A stretch of 64,000 nt of DNA, taken from positions 5,540,782 through 5,604,781 of the forward strand of contig JACBWW010000038.1 in assembly GCA_020086605.1 (NCBI GenBank), given 5' to 3'. This stretch comes from Lanius collurio. Taxonomy: Eukaryota; Chordata; Aves; Passeriformes; Laniidae. Both the position numbers and the translations under genes were made by a program. How positions within the stretch are numbered: the first letter of the stretch is position 1; each line of letters begins with the position of its first letter. This document shows positions 13,801 to 25,132 of the stretch, in pieces. The notes under the pieces are model-generated. The model saw nothing but the letters and a program-made list of their open reading frames with translations. It was not told the origin of the DNA and did not search any database.

Positions 13801-16800
13801 GGTGCATGTGCAGCAGTGCATGGTGACACTCAGCAGTTCAGCCAGTTTCTCCAACTGTGTTCATTTCTGTGTCAGGTACGGCTGCCTCTCTTGCCCATTT
13901 GTTTCCTTATGGGTGTTGTGGCAAAGGAAGAGATTGTCAAGCAGAATCTAAAATGTAGGGATTTGCTGGATGAAGCAAGAAACTACCACCTTCACCTGAG
14001 CAGCAGGGCAGTGCCTGACTTTGAGTACTCCATTCGCACAACACCAAGGAAGCAGACTGCTGGTAATTAAATGTGTGTCTGGTTACCCAGTAGGGAGTGG
14101 TGTGGAGAAAAGGCAGCACATGTGTGCAGGTGTCTTGATAGCAAGCAGGTATAGCTTGATATCGAGGGTTGCAAAATTGGGAAAGCCATTATGTATCTCT
14201 CTGGTATTTAGGTAATATGCTACCTTTTCCTAGCAGAACTTTAGCAGTCATTTTCTTTCTTTAAAGTGTTAATAATTTATCCTGATTGGCTCCATCTGTA
14301 TTAAAGCCAGAGCTGTTAAGTATGTTATGACCAGGCAATCTGTTCAAAGCTGTACTGAAAACAGTGGACAGTTACATTTTGGTGTTAAAGGCTGAGCTAA
14401 CTTTAAAAGTCTTTGACTAACCTACACCAAAAGTTAGTGATGAATATTAGGCTGCAAATCATAATTTCTCCATCATTGTATTTAACAAACAGTGGATTTA
14501 CCTCCTTGAGCCAAATCACAAAAGGCATATTTAAAATATACATTGTTTTTACAAGAGCACAGATAGCTAATTGCCATAGCAGCATGTCAAGCAAAGGCCA
14601 AAATCCAGTATCCAGTTATGAAGGGCAATGATTGTGCTCCTTGAAGTGAAATGCAACTTCCCCTGAGATTTGTAATATTCAGTTTGCTCTGCTGTACAGC
14701 TGTTTTTCCCCATCCTCTGGCTAGTTCTCTGGAAACCTGTTTTTGTGTTCTCCAGGTGTGCTGTTCTGTGTCGGTGGCAGAGGTGGATCGGGTGACCCCT
14801 TCCGCAGCATCGAGTGTTACTCTATCAGTAAGAACAACTGGTTCTTTGGCCCTGAAATGAACAGCAGGAGGAGGCACGTGGGCGTGATCTCCGTGGGAGG
14901 TCAGTAACCCTATTCAAGCAACCCCAGGCAAAAGGCACTTGTTTGCTCCTTCTGCTGAATTGGTACTTTCACTAGCTGTACAAGTAGTAAACGAATTGCT
15001 TAATTGTTAGATAGTCTTCAGTTTAGTAAAGCTTCTCCGCCTTGAAGGAGTGTTTGGTCCTGAGCCAATCTGAGACTGTGTTTATGGAAAAGACATTACT
15101 GGGAACTGACAGAGTTGAGCTGTTCAGACTTGGGAAGGGGGAAGACTCCATGCAGACCTTATTGTGGCCTTTCAGTACTTAAAGGGAGCTTACCAGAAAG
15201 ATGAGGACAGGCTTTTTAGTATGGCCATTGTAACAGGACAAGAGGTTATGGCTTTAAACTAAAAGAGGGTAGATTTAGACTAGATATCAAGCAGAAGTTT
15301 TTACAGTGAGGTTGGTGAAAACCCGGAACAGGTTGCCCAGAGAGGTGGTTAATGTCTCATCTCTGGAAGCGTTCAAGGTCAGACTGGATGGTGCTCTGAA
15401 CAACCTGAAAATGAAAATGCCCCTGCTCATTGCAGAGGGGCTGAACTAGATGACCTTTAAAGGTTCCTCCCAGCCCAGCTGAACTGTATATATCTATTCT
15501 TGCCTTAAATAGGTGATTTACTTTTTTAAAATCCATTTATAAAGAAACACCCTTACACAGCAGTCAGCCAGGATTTGCTAGTGCTCATACTGGCTCCCTT
15601 CATACTTAAATCCATACTGGAAAGTTACTAAGACCATAATTCTTCCAAGAGAGGACCTAGCTTTATTTTGGGGTCTCCATTTTCTGAAAACAGGTCTGTG
15701 CAGTCCAGAGCAGCTTAGCACTAATAATGCGGCTTTCCCTTGTGCATGGTAGCCCCTCTGTTGCTGCAGCAGAACAGAGATCATTTTTCTCCATAGGAAA
15801 TCTGAAGAGACTGGTACATACATCCAAACTGATTTGACCTGCAGTACTTACATTATGGGAAGATTTTTTTTGTCTACGTAATCTCAAGCTTTGTGTAAAA
15901 GTCCACGTTAGAACAGATTCCTGATTGAGTACAGCATATAAAACTCTGATACTGAAAACATTCTAAAACTTTAACCTTTATTTGACCTCTTTGTCTCCAC
16001 ATAGGCAGGGATGTTATATAAATGAAAACTGAAATGTTGCCAAGCAATCTCTGTATCAAAAGATGTCTGTGTGTTCAGGTAAAGTCTACGCAGTAGGTGG
16101 ACATGATGGAAATGAACACTTAGGAAGCATGGAAGTCTTTGATCCTCTCACAAACAAGTGGATGATGAAGGCATCAATGAACACAAAGAGGTATATGTGT
16201 CCCATGCTCCAAGTCCTAGTCTGTGATGTGCCATTTCTTGATGCTGAAAAACATCCTTCCTGTCCTGCCTTTTTTGGGTGTTTTCAAAGTGTTCTATTTA
16301 TGAGATTTTTCCCTCCCCCCTATTTTGGAGCTTTATGCTATAAATGTATTACCCTTTTGCTCTTTTTTTTGGAGGAGCTGGCTTCTGGAGCAGGGACCTC
16401 TTCTACTCCAGCTATGTGCTTGCATTCTGGTATCTAGGGCCTTTCTGCTATGCTCAGTAAACAACTTGGAACTGATGAACTGGTTCTGTGGGCTTTTTGC
16501 TCTTCTTAAGAATGAGCGAAATAACTGCCAGCATAACATGAAAAGTGAAATACTTCACAGTGAAAAATTTAAAAGTGAAATACTACACCAGGAAACACAT
16601 AGCTGCCTGTGTTTTTCACACAAAAGGCCAGAAGTGCTCAATATGAAAGTCATATTGAGGACTTTTCTTGCCTTGACATACAAGATTCTTTTAAAGAGTT
16701 ACTGGACTCACAGATCTGTAATTTTTTTGTTTCCTCTGTTATTTAAATCAGTATCCTTAATTCTGCATTCCGTTTTGTTATTTGTTGTTTTTAAAAGCAT

Positions 16801-19800
16801 CATTCACAAGTAGGAGTGAAATATTAAATATGGCTAAGTCCTAAAGCTATTTGTAGCTGTGATGCAATTAAAGTGGAAGACCCAGGCCAGGCTCTGGAAG
16901 TGGCTTGCTCGACTTCCTCTCTCCTGCCACCACCCTGGGGCATAATCTCAGCAACCATCAGCCCTAGATTTCTGTGACATTTATTACTGAGTACCCGAGT
17001 AAATGGAAGGGCTGCTGTGCCTTGGCTACCTCCCAGCTCCACTCCTCCCATTCACAGAGGCATTGGAACACTTAGTAGAGAAAAAAACTGCCACCATTAA
17101 GTGGTGTCTGTGTTATCTGCTGAGGCAATTTAAGATAAGCCCAAGATACTGCCACACTGTTTGTTCTGTAGAAAGACTGTGCATCCCTTGCTCCTGCCCC
17201 GGTATGTCTGAGCCTGCCCTCTTTAATGAGACAAGAATATTGTCAGTAACATGGTAAATCACATCTCTTGGCAGTTAAAGCAGAAGCTTAATGCTCATAT
17301 TCTAGACAATCCTTTCAATTTTCTAGTACTGATTGTACTCTCATATTGGTAGATTTAGTAGAAACAAATCTAACAACCATTTTAACACTTAATAAAAATA
17401 TACCAGAATGGGAGAAATTGCAATTAAATCTTGCTGGAGTACAGCTATTTAATATCCAGCACAGGTTTGCATTTTAATATGTATTTGTATCACCCCCAAT
17501 CATTCTCAAATGGTAGCAGCTAGCTATACCAATGAAGTTAAAACCAGCAGGTTTTGGTTCATCACCACATTCAGTAAAAGAAGATAGGAGGCCTAAAAGT
17601 TCAGCACTGAGATAGAGAAATCATATCTAAGACATTGTCACATATCAAAGTATGTCAGCAGTGAACTTGGCCTTAGAGTTGACATTCAGTCAAAATGATA
17701 CAGGTGTGCAGAGGGCCAGCCACATGATTTACTATAAACGTCACTTTTTAAATTTTCATTACTCTTTTCCCCCTAGTTTGAAATAGGTGCCATTCATTGC
17801 ACTTGCTGTGTGGCTCCCTCGGGTTAAGGATTTGCACTGAGGTGTTGCTGCGGTGTTTCCCTAGGAGAGGCATCGCCCTGGCATCCCTGGGTGGCCCCAT
17901 TTATGCCATCGGGGGGCTGGATGACAACACGTGCTTCAGCGACGTGGAGCGCTACGACATCGACTCGGATCGCTGGAGCACCGTGGCCTCCATGAACACT
18001 CCCCGGGGCGGAGTCGGCTCCGTAGCCCTGGTGGTGAGTCGCTGCTTCCTCCCAGGCTGCGGCCAGCAGGGGAGCCCACCTGTTTATCAGAGCTGCTTTC
18101 ACAAGGGAGAGCACAAGGTCTTGAACAAAATGCAGCTGGTGGGTCTGAGCACCTCTGGTCATCAAAATCCTGTGTAAAAAGTGGGGGTATTTAGGATAAT
18201 ACTCATATAAAATTGAATTGTTTCAACAGTATTTGAGGTACTGGGAGGAGTACCCTTCTAAAGACATATATAGTGCTTCCTGTCTCACTCAGCAGATTGG
18301 TTTGTCATGGTCACTGTGTTTAAAAGTACCAAATGCATGCTGTACTTTAATCCCCTTATGCTCTGAAAAAGAGCTGCAACACTATATAACTGTTTCACTT
18401 CTTTTAATTGGAAGAGATAGCATTTATGTTCAATAATTACATCTGTTGTTGGAATTCTTAAATAAAAGTGGATATACCACATTTTCCCATAATTTTAACT
18501 TTATGAAAAGCTGAGTAAAGGCAACTACATCACAAATAATCTTTGTACAACTGTTTTCCAGAACCATGTTTATGCTGTGGGTGGCAATGATGGTGTAGCA
18601 TCTCTTTCCAGTGTGGAGAAATACGATCCCCACTTGGATAAGTGGATAGAAGTGAAAGAGATGGGTCAGCGAAGGGCTGGGAACGGTGTCAGCGAGCTCC
18701 ATGGCTGCTTGTATGTTGTGGGTGAGTAGGGATGTGGCATTTTGTAGTGCTGCTGCTGCCAAGTGCTGGCCTTTGGAAGAGGCTGTTGTTGCTAGAGGAA
18801 CCAGGAACAGATAGAGCTGACCTGTACTTGGTGTTCTTGGGCAGGAGAAGAAAGCAAGCACAACCAGGGCACGATTAAACGAAGATACATTAGCAAGGAA
18901 ATGAAAAGCAGCTCCTAACCCACATTTCAGGAGGGCTGATCTGTTAAGGACAATATGTCTTTATTAGAAAATCCTCTCAAGATTAACTACTCAAGTTTCC
19001 TTTTAGCAAACTATTCTTAAATTCACACGCTTTCAAAGCACTCTAGTTGTGTTCTGAGTGTAGACAACAGTAGCTTTTTTTGCACTTATTCCACAGCTTC
19101 TTGTCTTGTGTGCTACCTTGTATTTACCTGCTTTCCTGAGAGAGGAAGATGCCAGGTAGGTGTGCCATAGTGATAGTTAAAAAGCTTTGACATGTGTATT
19201 ATCATAAGTGTTAAATAGATTTCAAACAAAATGGTCCTCTGACAGCTTCCCCAGCAAGGGGAATGCATCACTGAGTCTTGTATGAGGATTTTTCTTCCTT
19301 ACTCATATTTGCCAATGCTGTAATTTGAGAACACTGTTAGAGTGTGTATTAAATAAAGTAAAATAAGTTTGAGACCATCCTTTTGCTGATGTTAGGTTTC
19401 TTTCTCTTCCAAATGGGAAGCTGTTTCATTAGAAGTATGATGAATTCAGGGAGAAAAATAGTAAAATCAGAATCCTTGCAACCTGAGTAGAAGAAAACTG
19501 TCACTCTGGGTGATGCATGTGCAGTGAGAGGAGGGAGAGCTATTAGGTTAAATTTTAGGAGCTTGTGAAGTTCCAGTAAAGAGAAAGCTGGACAGGACCC
19601 CCTGAATGCTGAGAATGCCCTGAGAATGCTGGTCTTGGATATCCCCTGCACCAGAAGTGCCAGAAGGTGACCCTGTGATGTTTGTTTGCAGGTGGCTTTG
19701 ATGACAACTCGCCCCTGAGTTCAGTGGAGCGGTTTGACCCACGCTCTAACAAATGGGAATATGTGGCAGAGCTTACAACTCCGAGGGGTGGTGTTGGCAT

Positions 19801-20408
19801 AGCGACACTGATGGGGAAAATTTTTGCCGTTGGAGGTCATAATGGCAACGTGTACCTGAACACAGTGGAAGCATTTGATCCCATAGTGAACAGGTAATTT
19901 CAAATGTTTTGCTTGGTTTAATAAGGAAATCTGCCTTTATGAAAACACCAGCATAGAAACGGTGTGCAGGAGGAGTCTAGCTGTTGTTTCCTGGTAATAA
20001 CTGAATAATATCCACATCAATGCAGGACTGCTGCTTATATCACTAGGACAGTCTTGTAAATATTTAAGTACCTCCTCCTCCTCTGCTCCTCTCTATCCCT
20101 TGTCCTCACCCTTTTATTCAGTAACAATATACATTCTCCTGCTTGTTTCAATCTGATTTTGCACTAAGTGGGGTGCATTTTTATGCAGAGTGAACAGTAG
20201 GCAGTGTTACAGAATTTCAGGCACAGAAAATACTTCTAGGTTGCTCAGAAAGGGCAGGAACTTAACTTTCCTATTTTGCCATAGGTGGGAACTCGTGGGC
20301 TCAGTGTCGCACTGCAGGGCAGGGGCAGGTGTGGCCGTGTGCTCCTGTCTCAGCAGCCAGATCCGGGATGTGGGCCAAGGGTCCAGCAATGTTGTGGACT
20401 GCATGTGA
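7819..20408 (+). CDS. KLHL8: Kelch-like protein 8, complete, nine coding exons
   Basis: KLHL8 is a substrate adaptor of CUL3-RING ubiquitin ligases; the nematode relative KEL-8 promotes turnover of the synaptic scaffold rapsyn. The BTB domain binds CUL3 and the Kelch propeller binds substrate. Coding exons: 7819-8022, 10921-11469, 13876-14062, 14756-14899, 16079-16190, 17865-18033, 18562-18721, 19692-19893 and 20285-20408. All junctions are GT-AG and phases agree, giving 616 residues (human about 620). Residues about 50-170 are BTB (ELCDVTLK, CHKLVLACVIPYFRAMF), about 175-290 are BACK (NIENEKQVYNAAIKWLL), and six Kelch repeats follow with paired glycines (YAVGGHDGNEHLGSME, YAIGGLDDNTCF, YAVGGNDGVASLSSVE, GGFDDNSPLSSVE, FAVGGHNGNVYLNTVE). 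The protein ends NVVDCM. The start at 7819 matches the known MAS N-terminus. No frameshift or stop is seen. Confidence 0.97.
9404..9480 (+). mobile_element. Very short CR1 3' tail, + orientation
   Basis: About 77 bp of the CR1 3' terminus (GGTGGAACAGGATGACCTTT, then CCAAACCATTCTGTGAT) lies in the second KLHL8 intron. The rest of the element is absent, consistent with severe 5' truncation at insertion. Confidence 0.75.
15110..15496 (+). mobile_element. CR1 LINE 3' fragment, + orientation
   Basis: CR1-type sequence includes a TTGCCCAGAGAGGTGGTTAATG block, then GGAAGCGTTCAAGGTCAGAC and the terminal TAGATGACCTTTAAAGGTTCC. It lies in the KLHL8 intron between 14899 and 16079 and is diverged, so probably old. 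Confidence 0.85.
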
Positions 20409-20491
20409 GCTCTGCTGCCTCCTCCAAATTCCGAAGGAATGCTACTAGGGAGGCAGCTTTTAAACATTGTGTTTTGTATGGTAGGTTAAGG

Positions 20492-21277
20492 AATAAATCA
20501 AATACATTTTCTTTGTGAAAATGGTATCTTCTGCAACTGTAAAGCTTCTGGTGGCTTTCTATCAATAGTGATACACAAAAGCCTGTGAAAACATGGAATA
20601 AAAGTGTGACTCATAGGAACAAACCTGCCAAGAACTGCAATCATCCCATTTCTGAGAAGCTTAATTTCAGAATCCTTTCAGGCAGCTGCTGCAGGGACTC
20701 AATATTGAACTGTAAATCAATCAGGCATGTGGTGAGGAGTGCTGCAGCAGCTCCTGCTGCAGAGCTTCCCCCAACAGCCCTGCTGCATGTTCTCTGGAGA
20801 GCTTGAGTGCCATTTCATATAATTTTCTGTAATGGAGTCTTAAACGTCTCCCAGTTGTACAAGACCTTTGGATGAGAAGATGTCTCAAGTTTTAGAAGGT
20901 TACGACATCCCTGATGCACACGGAGATAACTGAGGCAGAGAAGTTCACTGCTCACCTCCCAAGGGAATGCTGACAGCAGGGAAATTGCAGGTGTTCAGTC
21001 TGAAAACTGTCTTAAAGTACTTTCTCAAGCTAATAAACTTGTTGAAAAACTGGAAAGATTCTTGACCTGAGTTTAGCCACTGGAATACTGGGATTCTCTA
21101 GTCTTCAATAAAATCTGTAGTTAACTGCCCTCTTCTCCAAAGCAGAGTTTCTGTTGAGAGGTCCTTCCTGAAGTAACCAGTGTAATTTGTCCTACTTTGA
21201 GATGGTACTGTGTGAAAATGTAGTCTTCAGTGGTGTTTGAATCACCATTTTTATGCAAAATGGAAATGAATAATAAA
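20492..21277 (+). other. KLHL8: KLHL8 3' UTR with candidate poly(A) signals
   Basis: Canonical AATAAA hexamers follow the KLHL8 stop at 20492-20497, 20597-20602, 21107-21112 and 21272-21277. Any of them could end the transcript. Nothing in the sequence alone decides between them, and no other gene is visible between them. Confidence 0.4.
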
Positions 21278-24200
21278 ATTTGTGGTATTCTGTAAAAGTT
21301 TTAAAGTGCAACTCTAGAAGACATGACTGATTTCAGTATCCAGTAGCAGCTCTGGTAACATTTTCAAGGTATCGGCTCTTTTAAGGGAGCAGATAAATAA
21401 CCTTAAAACCTTTAATGAACCAAAGAGAGTCAGCAAGAAAGATAATTGGTAATAAACCAGTACTTCCATCAGAAACTGAGACAGCAACATGACAGCCCTG
21501 CATCACCTTGAACAGACCAGCAAGTGACAATCCTTTCTGACCAAAGTTTCACAGTTACCAAGTTGTTCCAAATGCCATGGGAGAGCAGCAAACTTCTCTG
21601 CATTCAGGACCAGGGAAGAGGCAGGACAGCAGGAGTGAGGCACAGTTGTGTTTTTCACTGAGTTACCATCATTTAACTTCCCTGCCCGAAATGGCTTTGC
21701 ACTTTGGTAGCACCCAGGGACAAACTGAACGGTACTGTAAATAATGAAACATTGCAATAAAACATTTGTACCTTGTTTGTTGTATGTCTGAAGCTTGCTG
21801 GTGCTGGGAAACATTACAACATTGAGTATTTTTTGGTTTCTGCAGTGTGTATTTCTCAACAGCAAGTTTCTGTTGGCAGAGACAGAATCCTGCTTTACAG
21901 CCATGAGGTGTTCCACCCACCTCTCCTCCTCGCAGGGATATGGTTACCCTTGTGGCTCTTGACCTGACTCTGAGGGGTGGAAAGGAGGAATAAAGGTTCC
22001 CTCTCTGGGACTAAATGCTGCCCTCTGTGGATGTCTTGGCTAACAAAAACCCCAAATTTTCTACCAAGTGACCCTGACTGTGACACCAAGTAGCCTGGCA
22101 GTGCAGGTTGCTAGCTGATCCATTTCTCCTCTTGGTCAGAGAGTGTGACACGTGTGGGTGCGTCCTGTGGGTGACTCACGCCTGGACCACACTGACTACA
22201 GCATCTGCCAGGTACCAAAAGGGCAAGTGTTCAGCAAGGAAATCAGGTTACAGCAAAAGCTCTGGGATTCTCTGTCGTGTGGGAAGAGCTGGAAGTCAGA
22301 TGGTGCTAGCTAAGAACAGGATCCTAAAACAGGCATCTCATTTGTATTTCAATGCACACCCTCGAATTGCACACCCTCAACCCAACACTCATGTTCAGGC
22401 CTTTGGAGGTGTATCCCCAGGCACTGGCAAGAAAACTGCAAAGCAGGTTCACAAGGAACAACGCTGTTCCCAGAACAGTCCCACATTGTTAATCTTGGAT
22501 GGCACCACAGCTAAATATATTTTGTACAGAACTGGTTTTAGAAACACCATTTCTGGAAATGTGCTAATGATGACAAAGTGTAAAAAGAAAAAAATACAAG
22601 ATTACTGTGATGACAAACTGCAGTGACTTACCTGCACATAAAGGTGTTGCGATTTAACAGCTGCCCTGACAAGGGTACAGTGATGACAAAGGAATTTACC
22701 CCCACTCCATGCTGAGGGACAGAGCAGCCCCGCAATGGCAGCAGCCTCTACCCCCACACTATTTATTTACATTCAAAGAGGATTGTGGTCCATTTGGTTA
22801 TACTTTCCCAGCTTCAAATACTTTTTAATACTCCCCTACAAAATCTCCTTTCTAATACAGCCACGCTGGCAGCAAAACTCTTTGGATTTGACATCCTGCT
22901 AAAATCCTCAGCTAGGAACAGAAAGTTTTAGAAGGCAAAGCATATGATACTTGCATATTTTAAAATAGAACCCAAATATATGCATGCGCTCCCATCAGAA
23001 AGACTGCAGACTTCCCTGAACACCAGCTGGGAAAATGACTCCACTAGAAACGCCTGCCTGCAGATGAGGGATGCAGTCCAGCGGAAAACCGAACCCGGCT
23101 GGCAGATAAACACACACCGTGTGTTTATCAACACAACCAGCGGGCATCAACCAGCGGCCTCGGAGGCTGCCCGGGAGAAGCAGCAGGAGGCAGCAATGAC
23201 TCCAGCCAGGAGGGATCCCTGCCTGTCTCCAGAACCTTTCACAGGCGGAGGTACTTGGGGGCAGTTACTGCAGTGTTGATAACTCTTGCAGGGTTAACAT
23301 ACTGTGCCCATAGGGCAGACAGAACATGTCAGAAACAATTTATTCATCAAAACCAAGCAAACTCTTGCCTGTGATCTGGTAAGACTCTTTCAGAGAAGTG
23401 GGAAGGTAATTAAGTAAAAGCAGGACTGGCAGCAGATTCTAAAGCCAGCACTTGGGTGAGCAGCCTCTCTCTCACTGCATTCAGGGGTGAGCAATAATGA
23501 TGCAAGCAGCCCAGCAGTTCTAAGGCTATTGAGGCACCAGCTTTTATGAGATCATTTTGCTGCCATGAACTCTTGTGTGCAGTTTTTTAAAATCAGAGTG
23601 CCTTCCTATGTCCTGGCTGCAGGATCTCAGTGTCCTTACCTCCACTTGCAACAATATTTAAATTGTGTTTTCCCCTCTTCTAAAAGCTGGAAACATGAAT
23701 CAAGAGGCAAAAAAATCTACAAACAGCAATCACTGAGGAATGAAGTCAGGCCTCACTAACCCGGGGAAACTCCTGAGTAAATAAAGGTTTGTTAAAGATA
23801 AAATCAAGTATCCAGAATGCAACACTGGCATGGTTTCTGAACTCCTGCCCGACCTAATTGCCCTGAACCAGGATGAGAACCAGAAGCAGCTGTGTGCACC
23901 TTGTTTGCTGTGTCTCTGCTGTACCTGCTGGGACAGCTGCAGGATGCTCGGCATGGTCCCGTGTGATGGGACAGTGGCTCCCACATCAAATGACACCGAG
24001 ATTCATTTTACAAACAAGTTCTCAACACGGGATAAAAATTCAGCCAATTATCCCATTCAAGCTTAATTAGAACAAGTGCCTAGGAAAATCTTAACTCCAA
24101 GTTGCTCCCACCCTTAAATGGGAGTTTCTGTCCTCATTTAGGCTGAAACTGGTTTTGGAACTATTTTCAGCATCACTGCAGTGCAGAATTTTGCAAGCCC

Positions 24201-25046
24201 AAGTACTCTGTTCCAGAAGCTGCACTTAAATTTTTTTTGCTGGCTGCTTTTACCACATCTTTATTTATTTTCTAAAGATTTGCATGTTTTCTCTTCTGGA
24301 ACTGCTATCAAATAAAGCACAGCCAGCCAGGAGATAAAACTTGTAATTCTTCCTTGGCTCAGTCAGCAAGGTCGGCGTTGCTGCCACTGTGTGGCACTTC
24401 AATGCAACTATACTCTAAGCAGGCAACTGTGCAGCTCTGGCTGTTCTGGGAGAGGCAGCAGAGCCAACAAGAAACATCTGCTTTACAGGCAAGACTTAAC
24501 AGAGGCCAAGAATTGCTTGTACATTATCTTCCCCTGCAGGCATTTTACAAGACAGAAAAAAAAATAGGACAGTGCAAATCAGCACACCTAACTCAGGTGC
24601 TGGGATAAAGTAATTGCAAATCCATGCAAATCCTTCTTCTGTGCAGCACCCCGAGGCTACTGGTTGATGCTTTGTAAAGCCCATGGCCACAGGAACAGCC
24701 AGCATAACCCTGCTGAAGTCATAGCAGGGCACTATGCTATCTCCAGCCCCTTGGCATCAGGGTAAAAGCTGCCCCTCTGGATGTCTGTGGTGCTGATTCA
24801 CACCCACTTGTCACTGGTTTTGAGCAGGTCAGTTACTGTCCTTAATTAAAGTTTTCCTCACTGACAAAAGGTCAAAGCTGGCAGACAAAATGAACGGGCA
24901 AAACAGAAAGACTAATTCTGTCTTCTTTATCATGTCCTAGAATAGGCCCAAGTATAAACAGTGACCATCTTTTCTAACCCTTTGCAGGCCCCTGACCTGG
25001 CTCAAGGTTGAAATACAATGGATTTTTTTTAAAATTTCCTATTATT

Positions 25047-25132
25047 TCACAGAATCACAGAATTACTTGGGTTGGGAGGGACCTTTGAGATGGTTTTGTT
25101 CCAACCCTCCTGCTATGTGCAGGAACAGCTCC
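25047..25132 (-). mobile_element. CR1 3' tail, - orientation
   Basis: The forward strand reads TCACAGAATCACAGAATTAC, then GGAGGGACCTTTGAGATGG and TTCCAACCCTCCTGCTATG. This is the reverse complement of a CR1 3' end with the diverged duplicated terminal octamer. It lies between the 3' ends of KLHL8 and the AFF1 remnant. Confidence 0.8.

Noticed and set aside
16063..16437. Extended frame running past the KLHL8 exon 16079-16190
   Set aside because: The continuation is intronic. The next exon at 17865 completes the split arginine codon and the Kelch frame.
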